16,166 nucleotides of DNA from Acidimicrobiaceae bacterium (GTDB lineage: Bacteria > Actinomycetota > Acidimicrobiia > Acidimicrobiales > Salinilacustritrichaceae), in assembly GCA_003476595.1 (NCBI GenBank), contig DMTU01000254.1, positions 1,712 to 17,877 of the forward strand, written 5' to 3'. Under the pieces are notes generated by a model that saw nothing but the letters and a program-made list of their open reading frames with translations, did not search any database and was not told where the DNA came from. Made by a program: the position numbers and the translations under genes. Positions within the stretch are counted from its first letter, which is position 1. Each line of letters begins with the position of its first letter. Shown in pieces: positions 1 through 6,293 of the stretch.

Positions 1-2
1 AG

Positions 3-581
3 CTGTCCGGCGGCGAGCAGCAGCGGCTGAGCCTGGCGATGGCCCTCGTCGGGCGCCCGCAGGTCGCGTTCCTCGACGAGCCGACCGCGGGCGTCGACGT
101 GCGGGGCCGCCAGGTCATCCGCCAGCTCGTCCGGGAGCTGGCCGACGGGGGGTGCGCCGTCGTGCTCTGCACCCACGAGCTGGACGAGGCCGAGAAGGTG
201 GCCGATCGGGTCGTCATCGTCGACCGCGGCAAGGTCGTGGCCACCGGCACGCTCGACGAGCTGCGGTCCGGCACGAGCGGCGAGGTGCGGTTCTCCGCCA
301 TCCCCGAGCTCGATGTCGACGCCCTCGGCCAGCACCTCGGGGCCGATGTCACCGAGGTCGGGCCCGGCGAGTACGTCGTCGCCGGCGGGGGCCACGACGC
401 CCACCTGGCCGCCAAGCTCACCGGGTGGCTGGCCAACCACGACGTCGCCCTCGGCGACCTCCGGGCCGGGCGCCAGCGGCTCGAGGACGTGTTCCTCCTG
501 CTCACCGCCGACGAGGCCGAGCCCGACGTGCGACGGGCGATGGCGCCGAAGCGGCGCGGCCGCCGGGGGCGGCGATCGTGA
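3..581 (+). CDS. ABC exporter ATP-binding protein (3' part only)
   Basis: This is the C-terminal part of an ABC transporter ATPase whose Walker A region lies left of the window. The frame is open from base 3. It shows the signature LSGGEQQRLSLAMAL, Walker B (VAFLDEP), the D-loop (AGVD) and the switch histidine in LCTHELDEAEK. The rest is the regulatory tail typical of DrrA/CcmA-like ATPases, which energise small ABC-2 exporters. The first ATG inside the window (base 39) falls within the signature motif and is not the true start. The stop overlaps the permease start by 4 bases (GTGA), so the two are translationally coupled. The substrate cannot be told. In mycobacteria a similar ABC pair lies beside a ctaA homologue, so a link to heme/oxidase biogenesis is possible but unproven here. 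Confidence 0.93.
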   Translation: MSGGEQQRLSLAMALVGRPQVAFLDEPTAGVDVRGRQVIRQLVRELADGGCAVVLCTHELDEAEKVADRVVIVDRGKVVATGTLDELRSGTSGEVRFSAIPELDVDALGQHLGADVTEVGPGEYVVAGGGHDAHLAAKLTGWLANHDVALGDLRAGRQRLEDVFLLLTADEAEPDVRRAMAPKRRGRRGRRS

Positions 582-1321
582 GGGCGCTCCTCGCCCAGCT
601 GCGCACGGAGCTCACCCTCACGCTGCGCAACAAGGAGTCCCTCCTGCTCACGCTCGGCATCCCCATCGGGCTGCTGGTCTTCTTCTCCCTCGTCGACGTC
701 TTGCCCCTCGACGCCCTGCTCGGCCCCGGCGACGAACCGGTCGACGTGCTGGCCCCGGGGGTCCTCGCCCTGGCGATCATGTCGATGGCGATGACCGGCC
801 TCGCCATCGCCACCGGCTTCGAACGGTCCTACGGCGTGCTCAAGCGCCTCGGCACCACGCCCCTCGGCCGGCCCCGCCTGCTCGCCGCCAAGATCGGCGC
901 CGTCGTCGTGGTCGAGGTCATCCAGGCCACCGTGCTCGTGCCCGTCGCCCTGGTCCTCGGGTGGGATCCGTCGCTCGACCTCGTGCCCCTGCTCGGCGCC
1001 GTCGTGCTCGGCACCGCCGCGTTCGCCGGTCTGGGCCTGTGGATGGCCGGCACGCTGCGCGCCGAGATCACCCTCGCCCTCGCCAACGGCCTCTACATCG
1101 TGCTGCTGCTGCTCGGCGGGTTCGTGATCCCCCTCGCCGAGCTACCCGATCCGCTGCGCCGGTTCGCCGAAGCGCTGCCATCGTCGGCGCTCGTCGACCT
1201 GGTGCGGGCCGGCTTCGACGGCGCCACCGGGCCCGGCCGGGCCTGGATCGTGCTCGCCGTGTGGGCCGTCGCCATGCCGCTGGTGGCGGCGAGGACGTTC
1301 CGCTGGTCCCCGGCCCGCTGA
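578..1321 (+). CDS. ABC-2 type exporter permease
   Basis: A 247-residue integral membrane protein that forms the channel for the preceding ATPase. About six hydrophobic segments are visible, near residues 22-40, 57-80, 104-127, 134-157, 165-188 and 222-240. After segment 2 lies the cytoplasmic stretch YGVLKRLGTTPLGRPRLLAAK (about residues 85-105), the R/K-rich coupling region common in DrrB/ABC-2 permeases. The length fits the 240-260 residues usual for the family. The GTG start at 578 is chosen because it overlaps the ATPase stop and places the first helix correctly; the open frame continues upstream only as a shadow of the ATPase. It is the last gene of its transcript, since a strong hairpin follows directly. 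The substrate is unknown. Confidence 0.92.
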   Translation: MRALLAQLRTELTLTLRNKESLLLTLGIPIGLLVFFSLVDVLPLDALLGPGDEPVDVLAPGVLALAIMSMAMTGLAIATGFERSYGVLKRLGTTPLGRPRLLAAKIGAVVVVEVIQATVLVPVALVLGWDPSLDLVPLLGAVVLGTAAFAGLGLWMAGTLRAEITLALANGLYIVLLLLGGFVIPLAELPDPLRRFAEALPSSALVDLVRAGFDGATGPGRAWIVLAVWAVAMPLVAARTFRWSPAR

Positions 1322-1325
1322 CCCC

Positions 1326-1387
1326 AAACTGGCAGCGGAGACGGAACGTGGCCCGCCAGGGCCTTGTTCCGTGGCCGCTGCCAGTTT
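1326..1387. terminator. Long nested hairpin between convergent genes, likely bidirectional terminator
   Basis: A 62-base, almost fully paired inverted repeat. The outer 13-bp perfect stem is 1326-1338 with 1375-1387. After a 2x2 mismatch comes a perfect 7-bp stem, 1341-1347 with 1366-1372. Inside is a 5-bp stem, 1350-1354 with 1359-1363, with a 4-base loop. On the + strand the outer stem runs into TTTT (1385-1388); on the - strand it ends in TTTG. It lies 4 bases after the permease stop and 29 bases beyond the mshC stop, exactly where a shared terminator is expected. Confidence 0.8.
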
Positions 1388-1416
1388 TCCGGGACGTGGC
1401 CCCGTCGCCAGCTCCC

Positions 1417-2514
1417 CTACAGGAGCGCCAGGACCTTGGCGACGGTGCGGGCGGCCTCGCCGCCGGACTCGATCGCGAGGTCGACGGCCCGGGGCACGTC
1501 GAGGTCGTCCATGAGCGCCTCGAGCGCGGCGTGGACGGCGTCGTCGTCGCCGCCCGGGGTGCTGCCAGCGGTCCACAGGGCCTCGAGGCGGGTGGCGGTG
1601 GCGGCGAGGTCGGCCTCGTCGAAGTCCCACGGCTCGGCCCAGGGCCGGTCCAGCAGGTGGAGGCGCAGCACCTGGGGCGCCCACCGCTGCAGCAGGTCCA
1701 TGACGAAGACGAGGTTGCCGGTGGACTTGGCCACCTTCTCGCCGTTGCGGCGCACGGTGCCGACGTGCATCCAGCGCCGGGCGAAGGGCGTGACGCCCGT
1801 GGCGGCCTCGACGATGGCCTGCTCGTAGACGTGGTGCGGGTAGGCCAGGTCGGCGCCGCCGGCGTGGACGTCGATGGACAGCCCGAGGATGGAGGTGGCC
1901 ATCGCGGCGCACTCGGCGTGCCAGCCCGGGCGACCCCGGCCCCACGGCGAGTCCCACGACGGCTCCCCCTCGGCCGAGGTCTGCCAGATCGCGGCGTCGG
2001 CGGGATCGTCCTTGGCCGGGTCGTCGATGCGACCGCCCCGGCGGCCGTAGAGCTCGACCGCCTCGGCCTGGTCGAGGCCCGACCGCTTCCACAGGTCGCC
2101 GGCCCGGAAGTAGACCGACCCGTCGCGCTCGTAGGCCACCCCCCGGTCGAGCAGCACCCGGGCCAGGAAGACGACGTCGGTCACGTAGTCCCGGGACGCC
2201 GGCTCGAACGCCGGACGCTGCACCCGCAGCTTGCGCATGTCGTCCTCGAACTGGAACGTCTGCTGGGTGGCGAGCGCCGACCACGTCGTGCCCCGCTCGT
2301 TGGCCTCCCGGATCAGCTCGTCGTCGACGTCGGTGATGTTGCGCACCACCTCGGGCTCGATGCCGACGTGGGCCAGCACCCGGGTCAGGGCGTCGACCCA
2401 CACGAAGGTGGCGGCGTGGCCGATGTGGGTCGTGTCGTAGGGCGTGATGCCACAGACGTAGATGCGGGCTCTCGACAGCGAGGGCAGCGGTTCGGAGGCG
2501 AGTCGCAGGAGCAC
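1417..2514 (-). CDS. mshC: Cysteine ligase of mycothiol synthesis (MshC-like, class I tRNA synthetase fold)
   Basis: A 365-residue cysteinyl-tRNA-synthetase-like enzyme. MshC joins cysteine to glucosaminyl-inositol with ATP, the penultimate step of mycothiol synthesis in actinobacteria. The N-terminal motif CGITPYDTTHIGHA (residues 21-34) is the MshC version; CysS normally has CGPTVYD. Putative zinc ligands are C21, C202 and H227/H228 with E231 nearby. HIGH is at 30-33. The KMSKS loop is degenerate, KVAKS at 260-264. It is shorter than mycobacterial MshC (about 410 residues), mostly at the N-terminus, and lacks the long CysS tail. The GTG start at 2514 is chosen because a TAGCCT -10-like box lies 7 bases upstream, implying a leaderless mRNA. 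Alternative: a short CysS paralogue. The ligase fold is certain; the substrate assignment is fairly so. Confidence 0.8.
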   Translation of the reverse strand: MLLRLASEPLPSLSRARIYVCGITPYDTTHIGHAATFVWVDALTRVLAHVGIEPEVVRNITDVDDELIREANERGTTWSALATQQTFQFEDDMRKLRVQRPAFEPASRDYVTDVVFLARVLLDRGVAYERDGSVYFRAGDLWKRSGLDQAEAVELYGRRGGRIDDPAKDDPADAAIWQTSAEGEPSWDSPWGRGRPGWHAECAAMATSILGLSIDVHAGGADLAYPHHVYEQAIVEAATGVTPFARRWMHVGTVRRNGEKVAKSTGNLVFVMDLLQRWAPQVLRLHLLDRPWAEPWDFDEADLAATATRLEALWTAGSTPGGDDDAVHAALEALMDDLDVPRAVDLAIESGGEAARTVAKVLALL

Positions 2515-2521
2515 GGGGTGC

Positions 2522-2527
2522 AGGCTA
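2522..2527 (-). promoter_or_regulatory. -10 box of mshC (leaderless)
   Basis: TAGCCT on the - strand (TANNNT pattern), 7 bases before the GTG start of mshC. No Shine-Dalgarno sequence is visible, so transcription probably begins at the start codon. Confidence 0.55.
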
Positions 2528-2535
2528 CGTTCCGG

Positions 2536-2541
2536 CACACT
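2536..2541 (+). promoter_or_regulatory. Candidate -10 box of the divergent unknown gene
   Basis: CACACT lies 6 bases before the GTG at 2548, matching a YANNCT-at-6-9-bases pattern seen before several starts here. TACGTT at 2526-2531 is an alternative that shares its TA with the mshC box; it would give a leader of about 10 bases. Confidence 0.35.
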
Positions 2542-2547
2542 TGGTCC

Positions 2548-3249
2548 GTGCCTGCCCGCTCCGAGCCGCGTCCCGTCGACACCGACGGCGGCGGCATCGG
2601 CACCCGGGGCGAGAGCTCGCTCCACGCCGCGGTGAAGCTGCTGGTGAGCGAGCCGGGCGACCGCTTCGAGGTGCCCGTCGACGGCTTCGTCGTGGACGTG
2701 GTGCGGGGCGACACCTGCATCGAGGTGCAGACCGGCGGGGTCGCCGCCATGGGCAACAAGCTCGACCGGCTGCTCGGGGACTTCCACGTCCACGTCGTGC
2801 ACCCGATCGCGGTGGAGTCCTGGCTCGAGCGCCGGGACCGGCCGACCCGCAAGTCCCCCAAGCGCGGCTGCCTCCACGACGTGTTCGGCGAGCTCGTGTC
2901 GGTGCCCACCATGCTGGACCACCCCAACCTCACCATCGAGGTCCTGCTCGTCCAGGTCGACGTCGTGAAGGTGGAGGACCCGAGCCTGCGGCGGCGCCGG
3001 GGCGGCTGGCGAACGGTCGACCGCCGCCTGCGGGCGGTGGTCGGACGCCACGGCCTGCGCACGCCGGCCGACCTCGTCGCGCTCCTGCCCGGCGGCCTGC
3101 CCGCGGAGTGGACCACCAAGGACGTGGCCGACGGCGCCGGGATCCCCCGCCGCACCGCGCAGCAGATGGCCTACGTGCTCAAGGCGAACGGCCTGGCGAT
3201 CGAGGTCGGGCGGGACCGGGCCGGCTCCCGCTACGTCACGGCGCGCTGA
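2548..3249 (+). CDS. Unknown protein: PD-(D/E)XK-like N-domain plus C-terminal winged helix
   Basis: A 233-residue soluble, basic protein that I cannot name with certainty. The N-terminal half reads like a small restriction-endonuclease-like fold: E22 in a helix (GESSLHAAVK), then strands with D50 (VDGFVVDVVR) and E59-V-Q61 (CIEVQT). This spacing resembles the E...D...ExK/ExQ active site of PD-(D/E)XK nucleases. A conserved-looking basic patch, RKSPKRG (101-107), follows. Residues about 186-233 look like a winged helix-turn-helix (WTTKDVADGAGIPRRTAQQ then a wing with GSRYV). It is probably a nucleic-acid-binding or repair-type protein, but no activity is shown. The GTG at 2548 is the first sensible start in frame, with a -10-like box just upstream. 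It is divergent from mshC with only 33 bp between them. Confidence 0.82.
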   Translation: MPARSEPRPVDTDGGGIGTRGESSLHAAVKLLVSEPGDRFEVPVDGFVVDVVRGDTCIEVQTGGVAAMGNKLDRLLGDFHVHVVHPIAVESWLERRDRPTRKSPKRGCLHDVFGELVSVPTMLDHPNLTIEVLLVQVDVVKVEDPSLRRRRGGWRTVDRRLRAVVGRHGLRTPADLVALLPGGLPAEWTTKDVADGAGIPRRTAQQMAYVLKANGLAIEVGRDRAGSRYVTAR

Positions 3250-3264
3250 CGCAAGCCTCGAACG

Positions 3265-3296
3265 GCGTTCTGGGCCGCGGCACGCGCCCAGGACGC
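3265..3296. terminator. Hairpin between convergent genes
   Basis: An 11-bp stem with one G-T pair (3265-3275 with 3286-3296) and a 10-base loop, placed between the convergent stops at 3249 and 3330. There is no T-tract, so termination is inferred from position only. Confidence 0.4.
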
Positions 3297-3329
3297 GCGG
3301 GCACCGCGTCCCGGAACGAGGGGGGAGCG

Positions 3330-4253
3330 CTACGGGGCCGGTTCGCGGGGTGGCGGCGACGTGCGCTCGAAGGCTTCGGCGACGTCTTCGTAGGTGAGGG
3401 CGGGCGGGCCCTCGACGGTGACGGAGCCGTCCTCGGCGACGACCGCACGCCGGGCCGTGGTGCCCCGGTCCTGGCCCGAGCTCCACTTGAAGAAGAGCAC
3501 GATGATGACCGCCCAGAGGAACATGCCGCCGCCGAGCTTCATGATGAGGCCCGCCACCTGCTGGTCGTGGGTGGCCGAGAGGCCCCAGAGCCGGGCGGGC
3601 TTGTCGTAGACCTCGTACAGGACGCCGTCGGACAGCGCGAGCCAGGCCGCCGGGACCGTGGGGACGATGGAGATGAGGAAGAGGTGGACGCACTGGGCCG
3701 GGATCGTGGTGCGCAGCTCGGGCAGCGGGGAGACCACCGGCATCCAGACGGCGAACGCGGTGACGACCACGATCGTGTGCAGCGCGTAGTGCAGCAGGCC
3801 GTTCTCGACACTGGCGTTGACGACGACGCTCCAGTGGGTCAGCAGCTGGACGGCGTTGAACACCACGGCGGCCGGCACGGGTCGGGCCAGCTTGAGGAAC
3901 CAGCGGCCCACGTTGCCGTCGCCGATGACGAGGCGGGCCAGCCACTCGGGCGTGGCGAGCAGCATCACGGGCGGGATGAAGAAGGCCAGCATCATGTGCT
4001 GGAACATGTGCACGGAGTACAGGTACTGCTCGCCCACGTCGTGCATCGGCCAGTCTGCGGCGACCCACAGGAGCACGATGCCGAGGGCGAACCACCGCTT
4101 CTGCGCGGTGGTGACCACCGGTTGGCCGGCGGGGACGGCCCGGGGGCCGAGGTTGCGGACGGCGTAGGTGTAGAGCCCGACGAGCCCGAGGACCAGCACC
4201 CAGATCTCGGGGTGCGGCTGCCAGCGGAAGAAGTCCTCGGCGGCGAAGAGCAC
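3330..4253 (-). CDS. ctaG: Cytochrome c oxidase assembly factor CtaG (caa3-type)
   Basis: A 307-residue polytopic membrane protein of the caa3_CtaG family, required for assembly (probably copper delivery) of caa3-type oxidases in Gram-positive bacteria. Family features seen are a conserved block with H71, H82 and H86 (DWPMHDVGEQYLYSVHMFQH), then AFFIPPVMLLATPEW, and about seven hydrophobic segments up to residue 265. The last 40 residues are hydrophilic and acidic/proline-rich. The GTG start at 4253 has no Shine-Dalgarno sequence, but TAGGCT ends 6 bases before it, so a leaderless mRNA is likely. It is separated from the oxidase operon by the MOSC gene and transcribed alone. It is not the unrelated Cox11-type CtaG of proteobacteria. 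Confidence 0.92.
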   Translation of the reverse strand: MLFAAEDFFRWQPHPEIWVLVLGLVGLYTYAVRNLGPRAVPAGQPVVTTAQKRWFALGIVLLWVAADWPMHDVGEQYLYSVHMFQHMMLAFFIPPVMLLATPEWLARLVIGDGNVGRWFLKLARPVPAAVVFNAVQLLTHWSVVVNASVENGLLHYALHTIVVVTAFAVWMPVVSPLPELRTTIPAQCVHLFLISIVPTVPAAWLALSDGVLYEVYDKPARLWGLSATHDQQVAGLIMKLGGGMFLWAVIIVLFFKWSSGQDRGTTARRAVVAEDGSVTVEGPPALTYEDVAEAFERTSPPPREPAP

Positions 4254-4259
4254 GGCTGG

Positions 4260-4265
4260 AGCCTA
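4260..4265 (-). promoter_or_regulatory. -10 box of ctaG (leaderless)
   Basis: TAGGCT on the - strand, 6 bases before the GTG of ctaG. The identical hexamer precedes ctaB. Confidence 0.55.
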
Positions 4266-4324
4266 CGGCGCACCCCCCGATCGGCGACAGTCGGCCGCCG
4301 GTGGCAGGGGGCACGCCGGTCGGC

Positions 4325-4330
4325 CAGACT
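4325..4330 (+). promoter_or_regulatory. Candidate -10 box of the MOSC gene
   Basis: CAGACT lies 8 bases before the ATG at 4339. It differs by one base from TANNNT; no Shine-Dalgarno sequence is present. Confidence 0.35.
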
Positions 4331-4338
4331 CGCCGGCC

Positions 4339-5175
4339 ATGACCGTCGTCGGCACCGTCGCCTCCATCCACCGCTTCCCCATGAAGTCCATGCAGGGCGA
4401 GCAGCTGGCCGAGGTCGAGATCGGCCCCGATGGCATGGTCGGCGACCGGGAGTGGGCGCTGCGCGACATCGAGACCGGCAAGCTGGTCAGCGCCAAGCGG
4501 CCCCGACCGTGGCGGGCGGCGCTGGACTGCACCGCCACCGGCCTCGACGACGACGTCGAGATCACCATGCCCTGGGGCGACGTGTTCCACGTCCACGATG
4601 GCGGCCTCGCCGTCGCGCTCGAGGCGCTGTTCGGTCGCAGCGTGTCCCTGGAGCGGTCCGAGCGCCGCCAGCAGGGCACCTACGACTCGGAGTGGCCCGA
4701 GCTCGAGGGGATCACACTCTCGGGGGACATCGAGCTGCCCACCAACCTCGCCGGCGAGGGGCGCGGCTTCATCGACCTCGGCGTCCTGCACCTGCTGACC
4801 ACGTCGTCGATGGCGACGCTGGAGGCCGAGGACGACGACCTGGTGGTCGACGTCCGCCGGTTCCGGCCCAGCATCGTGGTCGACACCCCGGGCCTCGACG
4901 GGTTCCCGGAGAACGACGACTGGGCGGGCGCCACCCTGCGGATCGGTCGTGGCGACGACGCCGTGGAGGTCTCGATCGGGATCCCCACGCCCCGCTGCAT
5001 CATGACCACCGTGGCCCAGCAGGACGACCTGCCGCGCCAGCCCGGCGTGCTCCAGGCCATCGCCCGCCTCAACCGGCGCACCGACGAGCTCGGCACGTTC
5101 GCCTGCCTCGGCGCCTACGCGAACGTCGCCCGCCCCGGCACGGTGCGGGCGGGCGACGAGATCGAGCTGGTCTGA
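4339..5175 (+). CDS. MOSC-domain protein with N-terminal beta-barrel domain
   Basis: A 278-residue cytosolic protein. The start, GTVASIHRFPMKSMQGEQL, followed by GMVGDREWALRD, is the MOSC N-terminal beta-barrel domain. The C-terminal MOSC part has RRFRPSIVVD (173-182) and the conserved cysteine C220 in PTPRCIMTTVAQQ. MOSC proteins carry sulfur or molybdenum cofactor, as in MOCOS, mARC, YiiM and YcbX. The exact substrate of this stand-alone member is unknown, possibly N-hydroxylated compounds as for YcbX. The length is typical. It is the only gene in the ctaG-ctaA interval not obviously tied to the oxidase; it faces away from ctaG and converges on ctaF with just 7 bases between the stops. Confidence 0.9.
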   Translation: MTVVGTVASIHRFPMKSMQGEQLAEVEIGPDGMVGDREWALRDIETGKLVSAKRPRPWRAALDCTATGLDDDVEITMPWGDVFHVHDGGLAVALEALFGRSVSLERSERRQQGTYDSEWPELEGITLSGDIELPTNLAGEGRGFIDLGVLHLLTTSSMATLEAEDDDLVVDVRRFRPSIVVDTPGLDGFPENDDWAGATLRIGRGDDAVEVSIGIPTPRCIMTTVAQQDDLPRQPGVLQAIARLNRRTDELGTFACLGAYANVARPGTVRAGDEIELV

Positions 5176-5186
5176 CCGGAGGTCAG
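5172..5186. terminator. Short hairpin containing both convergent stop codons
   Basis: CTGACC-gga-GGTCAG is a perfect 6-bp inverted repeat with a 3-base loop. The TGA of the MOSC gene is in the left arm and the TGA of ctaF in the right arm. It could act as a minimal two-way terminator; no T-tract. Confidence 0.35.
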
Positions 5187-5605
5187 CCGGCGGGTGCGTC
5201 CTCGACGAGGAACGAGTCCTGGTCGTAGGTGCCGTCCTCGTACCGATCGGTCCAGAACTCGAAGGCGGTGAGCACGGCGAGGTACACGCCGACCGCCAGC
5301 AGCAGCCCGGCGACGAAGACGTTGCGGAACAGACGGTTGTCGAACTTCAGGTGCATGAAGTAGGCGCCGATCACGACGAACTTCAGCACCATCATGAAGA
5401 TGAGGCTGCCGATGAGCAGGGGCGCCAGCTCGTGGTCGTAGGGCGGATCGGCGATGAAGTACGTGCCGACCTCGAGCAGCGTGATGAGGCCGAGGGCGAG
5501 CCCGACCTTCCAGTACTGGGCGTCGCTCGGGTGGTGCTCGTGGCGGGCCTCGTCGGTGGCGGCCTCGTAGCCGGCGTCGGCCGTGCCCTCGTGGGTGACG
5601 GTCAT
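5183..5605 (-). CDS. ctaF: Cytochrome c oxidase subunit IV (CtaF/CoxD-like)
   Basis: A 140-residue small subunit of the caa3 oxidase, last gene of the operon. It has three hydrophobic helices (about residues 32-50, 61-83 and 93-115). The second contains MMVLKFVVIGAYFMHLKFDN, the hallmark of the prokaryotic COX4 family. The N-terminus is hydrophilic and His/Glu-rich (EARHEHHPSDAQYWKVG); the C-terminus is acidic. The subunit probably stabilises subunits I and III and has no cofactor. The ATG at 5605 has a good Shine-Dalgarno sequence (GGAGGAG, 9-11 bases upstream). It lies 22 bases after ctaE. Confidence 0.9.
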   Translation of the reverse strand: MTVTHEGTADAGYEAATDEARHEHHPSDAQYWKVGLALGLITLLEVGTYFIADPPYDHELAPLLIGSLIFMMVLKFVVIGAYFMHLKFDNRLFRNVFVAGLLLAVGVYLAVLTAFEFWTDRYEDGTYDQDSFLVEDAPAG

Positions 5606-5627
5606 CGGTGCGTGCTCCTCCGTGGCT

Positions 5628-6293
5628 TCACGGGATGAGGTAGACGATCGTGAAGATCAGGACCCACACGATGTCGACGAAGTGCCAGTACAGGCCGACG
5701 ATCTCGACGGTCTCGGCCCGGTCCTGCTTGAGCCGGCCGGTGAGCGAGAGCACGAACAGCGACATCAGCATGATGATGCCGACGGTGACGTGGACGCCGT
5801 GGAAGCCGGTGAGGCTGTAGAAGGCCGACGAGAACAGGTTCGTGGTGTAGCCCAGGCCCTCGCGGTAGAAGGACGTGAACTCGTAGACCTGGCCGGCGAT
5901 GAAGGTGCCGCCGAGGAGCGAGGTCACCAGCAGCCACAGGCGCAGCTTCTGGTCGTCGCCCCGGGCGATCGCCGAGACGGCGAACACCATCGACATCGAC
6001 GACATCAGCAGCACGAAGCTCGACACCGACGTGAACGGGATGTCGAAGACGTCCTCGGGGCCGATGCCGGTGCCGCGGTGGCGCATCAGCAGGTACGTGG
6101 AGATCAGGGCGCCGAACAGCAGGCAGTCGGAGCCGAGGAACAGCCACATGCCGAGCTTGTTGTTGCTGAGCCCGGTGGCGTTGTTGGTGCCGAGGCCCCA
6201 GCTCTCGAGGTCGACGCCGTCGAGGTGGTCGGGGGCCGGGCCGGTCGCCTCGGTGGGCGTCGCTGCCACGCGGGTGGGGGCGTTGTCAGTCAA
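5628..6293 (-). CDS. ctaE: Cytochrome c oxidase subunit III
   Basis: A 221-residue membrane protein, the standard subunit III of heme-copper oxidases, which supports proton uptake and turnover stability of subunit I. The motifs are intact: GMWLFLGSDCLLFGALIST (48-66, with Asp where Glu is usual), GFHGVHVTVG (163-172) and LYWHFVDIVW (201-210). Five helices are evident, matching short bacterial forms. The start is a judgement: a TTG at 6293, overlapping the ctaD stop by 8 bases and preceded by AAGGAG about 10 bases upstream. A GTG at 6269 is the alternative. A longer frame with an ATG at 6344 would lie 59 bases inside ctaD and is unlikely. Confidence 0.93.
   Translation of the reverse strand: MTDNAPTRVAATPTEATGPAPDHLDGVDLESWGLGTNNATGLSNNKLGMWLFLGSDCLLFGALISTYLLMRHRGTGIGPEDVFDIPFTSVSSFVLLMSSMSMVFAVSAIARGDDQKLRLWLLVTSLLGGTFIAGQVYEFTSFYREGLGYTTNLFSSAFYSLTGFHGVHVTVGIIMLMSLFVLSLTGRLKQDRAETVEIVGLYWHFVDIVWVLIFTIVYLIP

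Noticed and set aside
4293..4325. Imperfect inverted repeat (GGCCGCCGG ... CCGGTCGGCC) between ctaG and the MOSC gene, possible operator
   Set aside because: The arms are pure G/C with a bulge, which is expected by chance in this composition.
2515..4791. Open - strand frame continuing upstream of mshC for about 760 codons
   Set aside because: It crosses the unknown gene, ctaG and the MOSC gene in other frames, is rich in Arg/Pro/Gly/Ala with no motifs, and reflects the lack of stops in GC-rich DNA.
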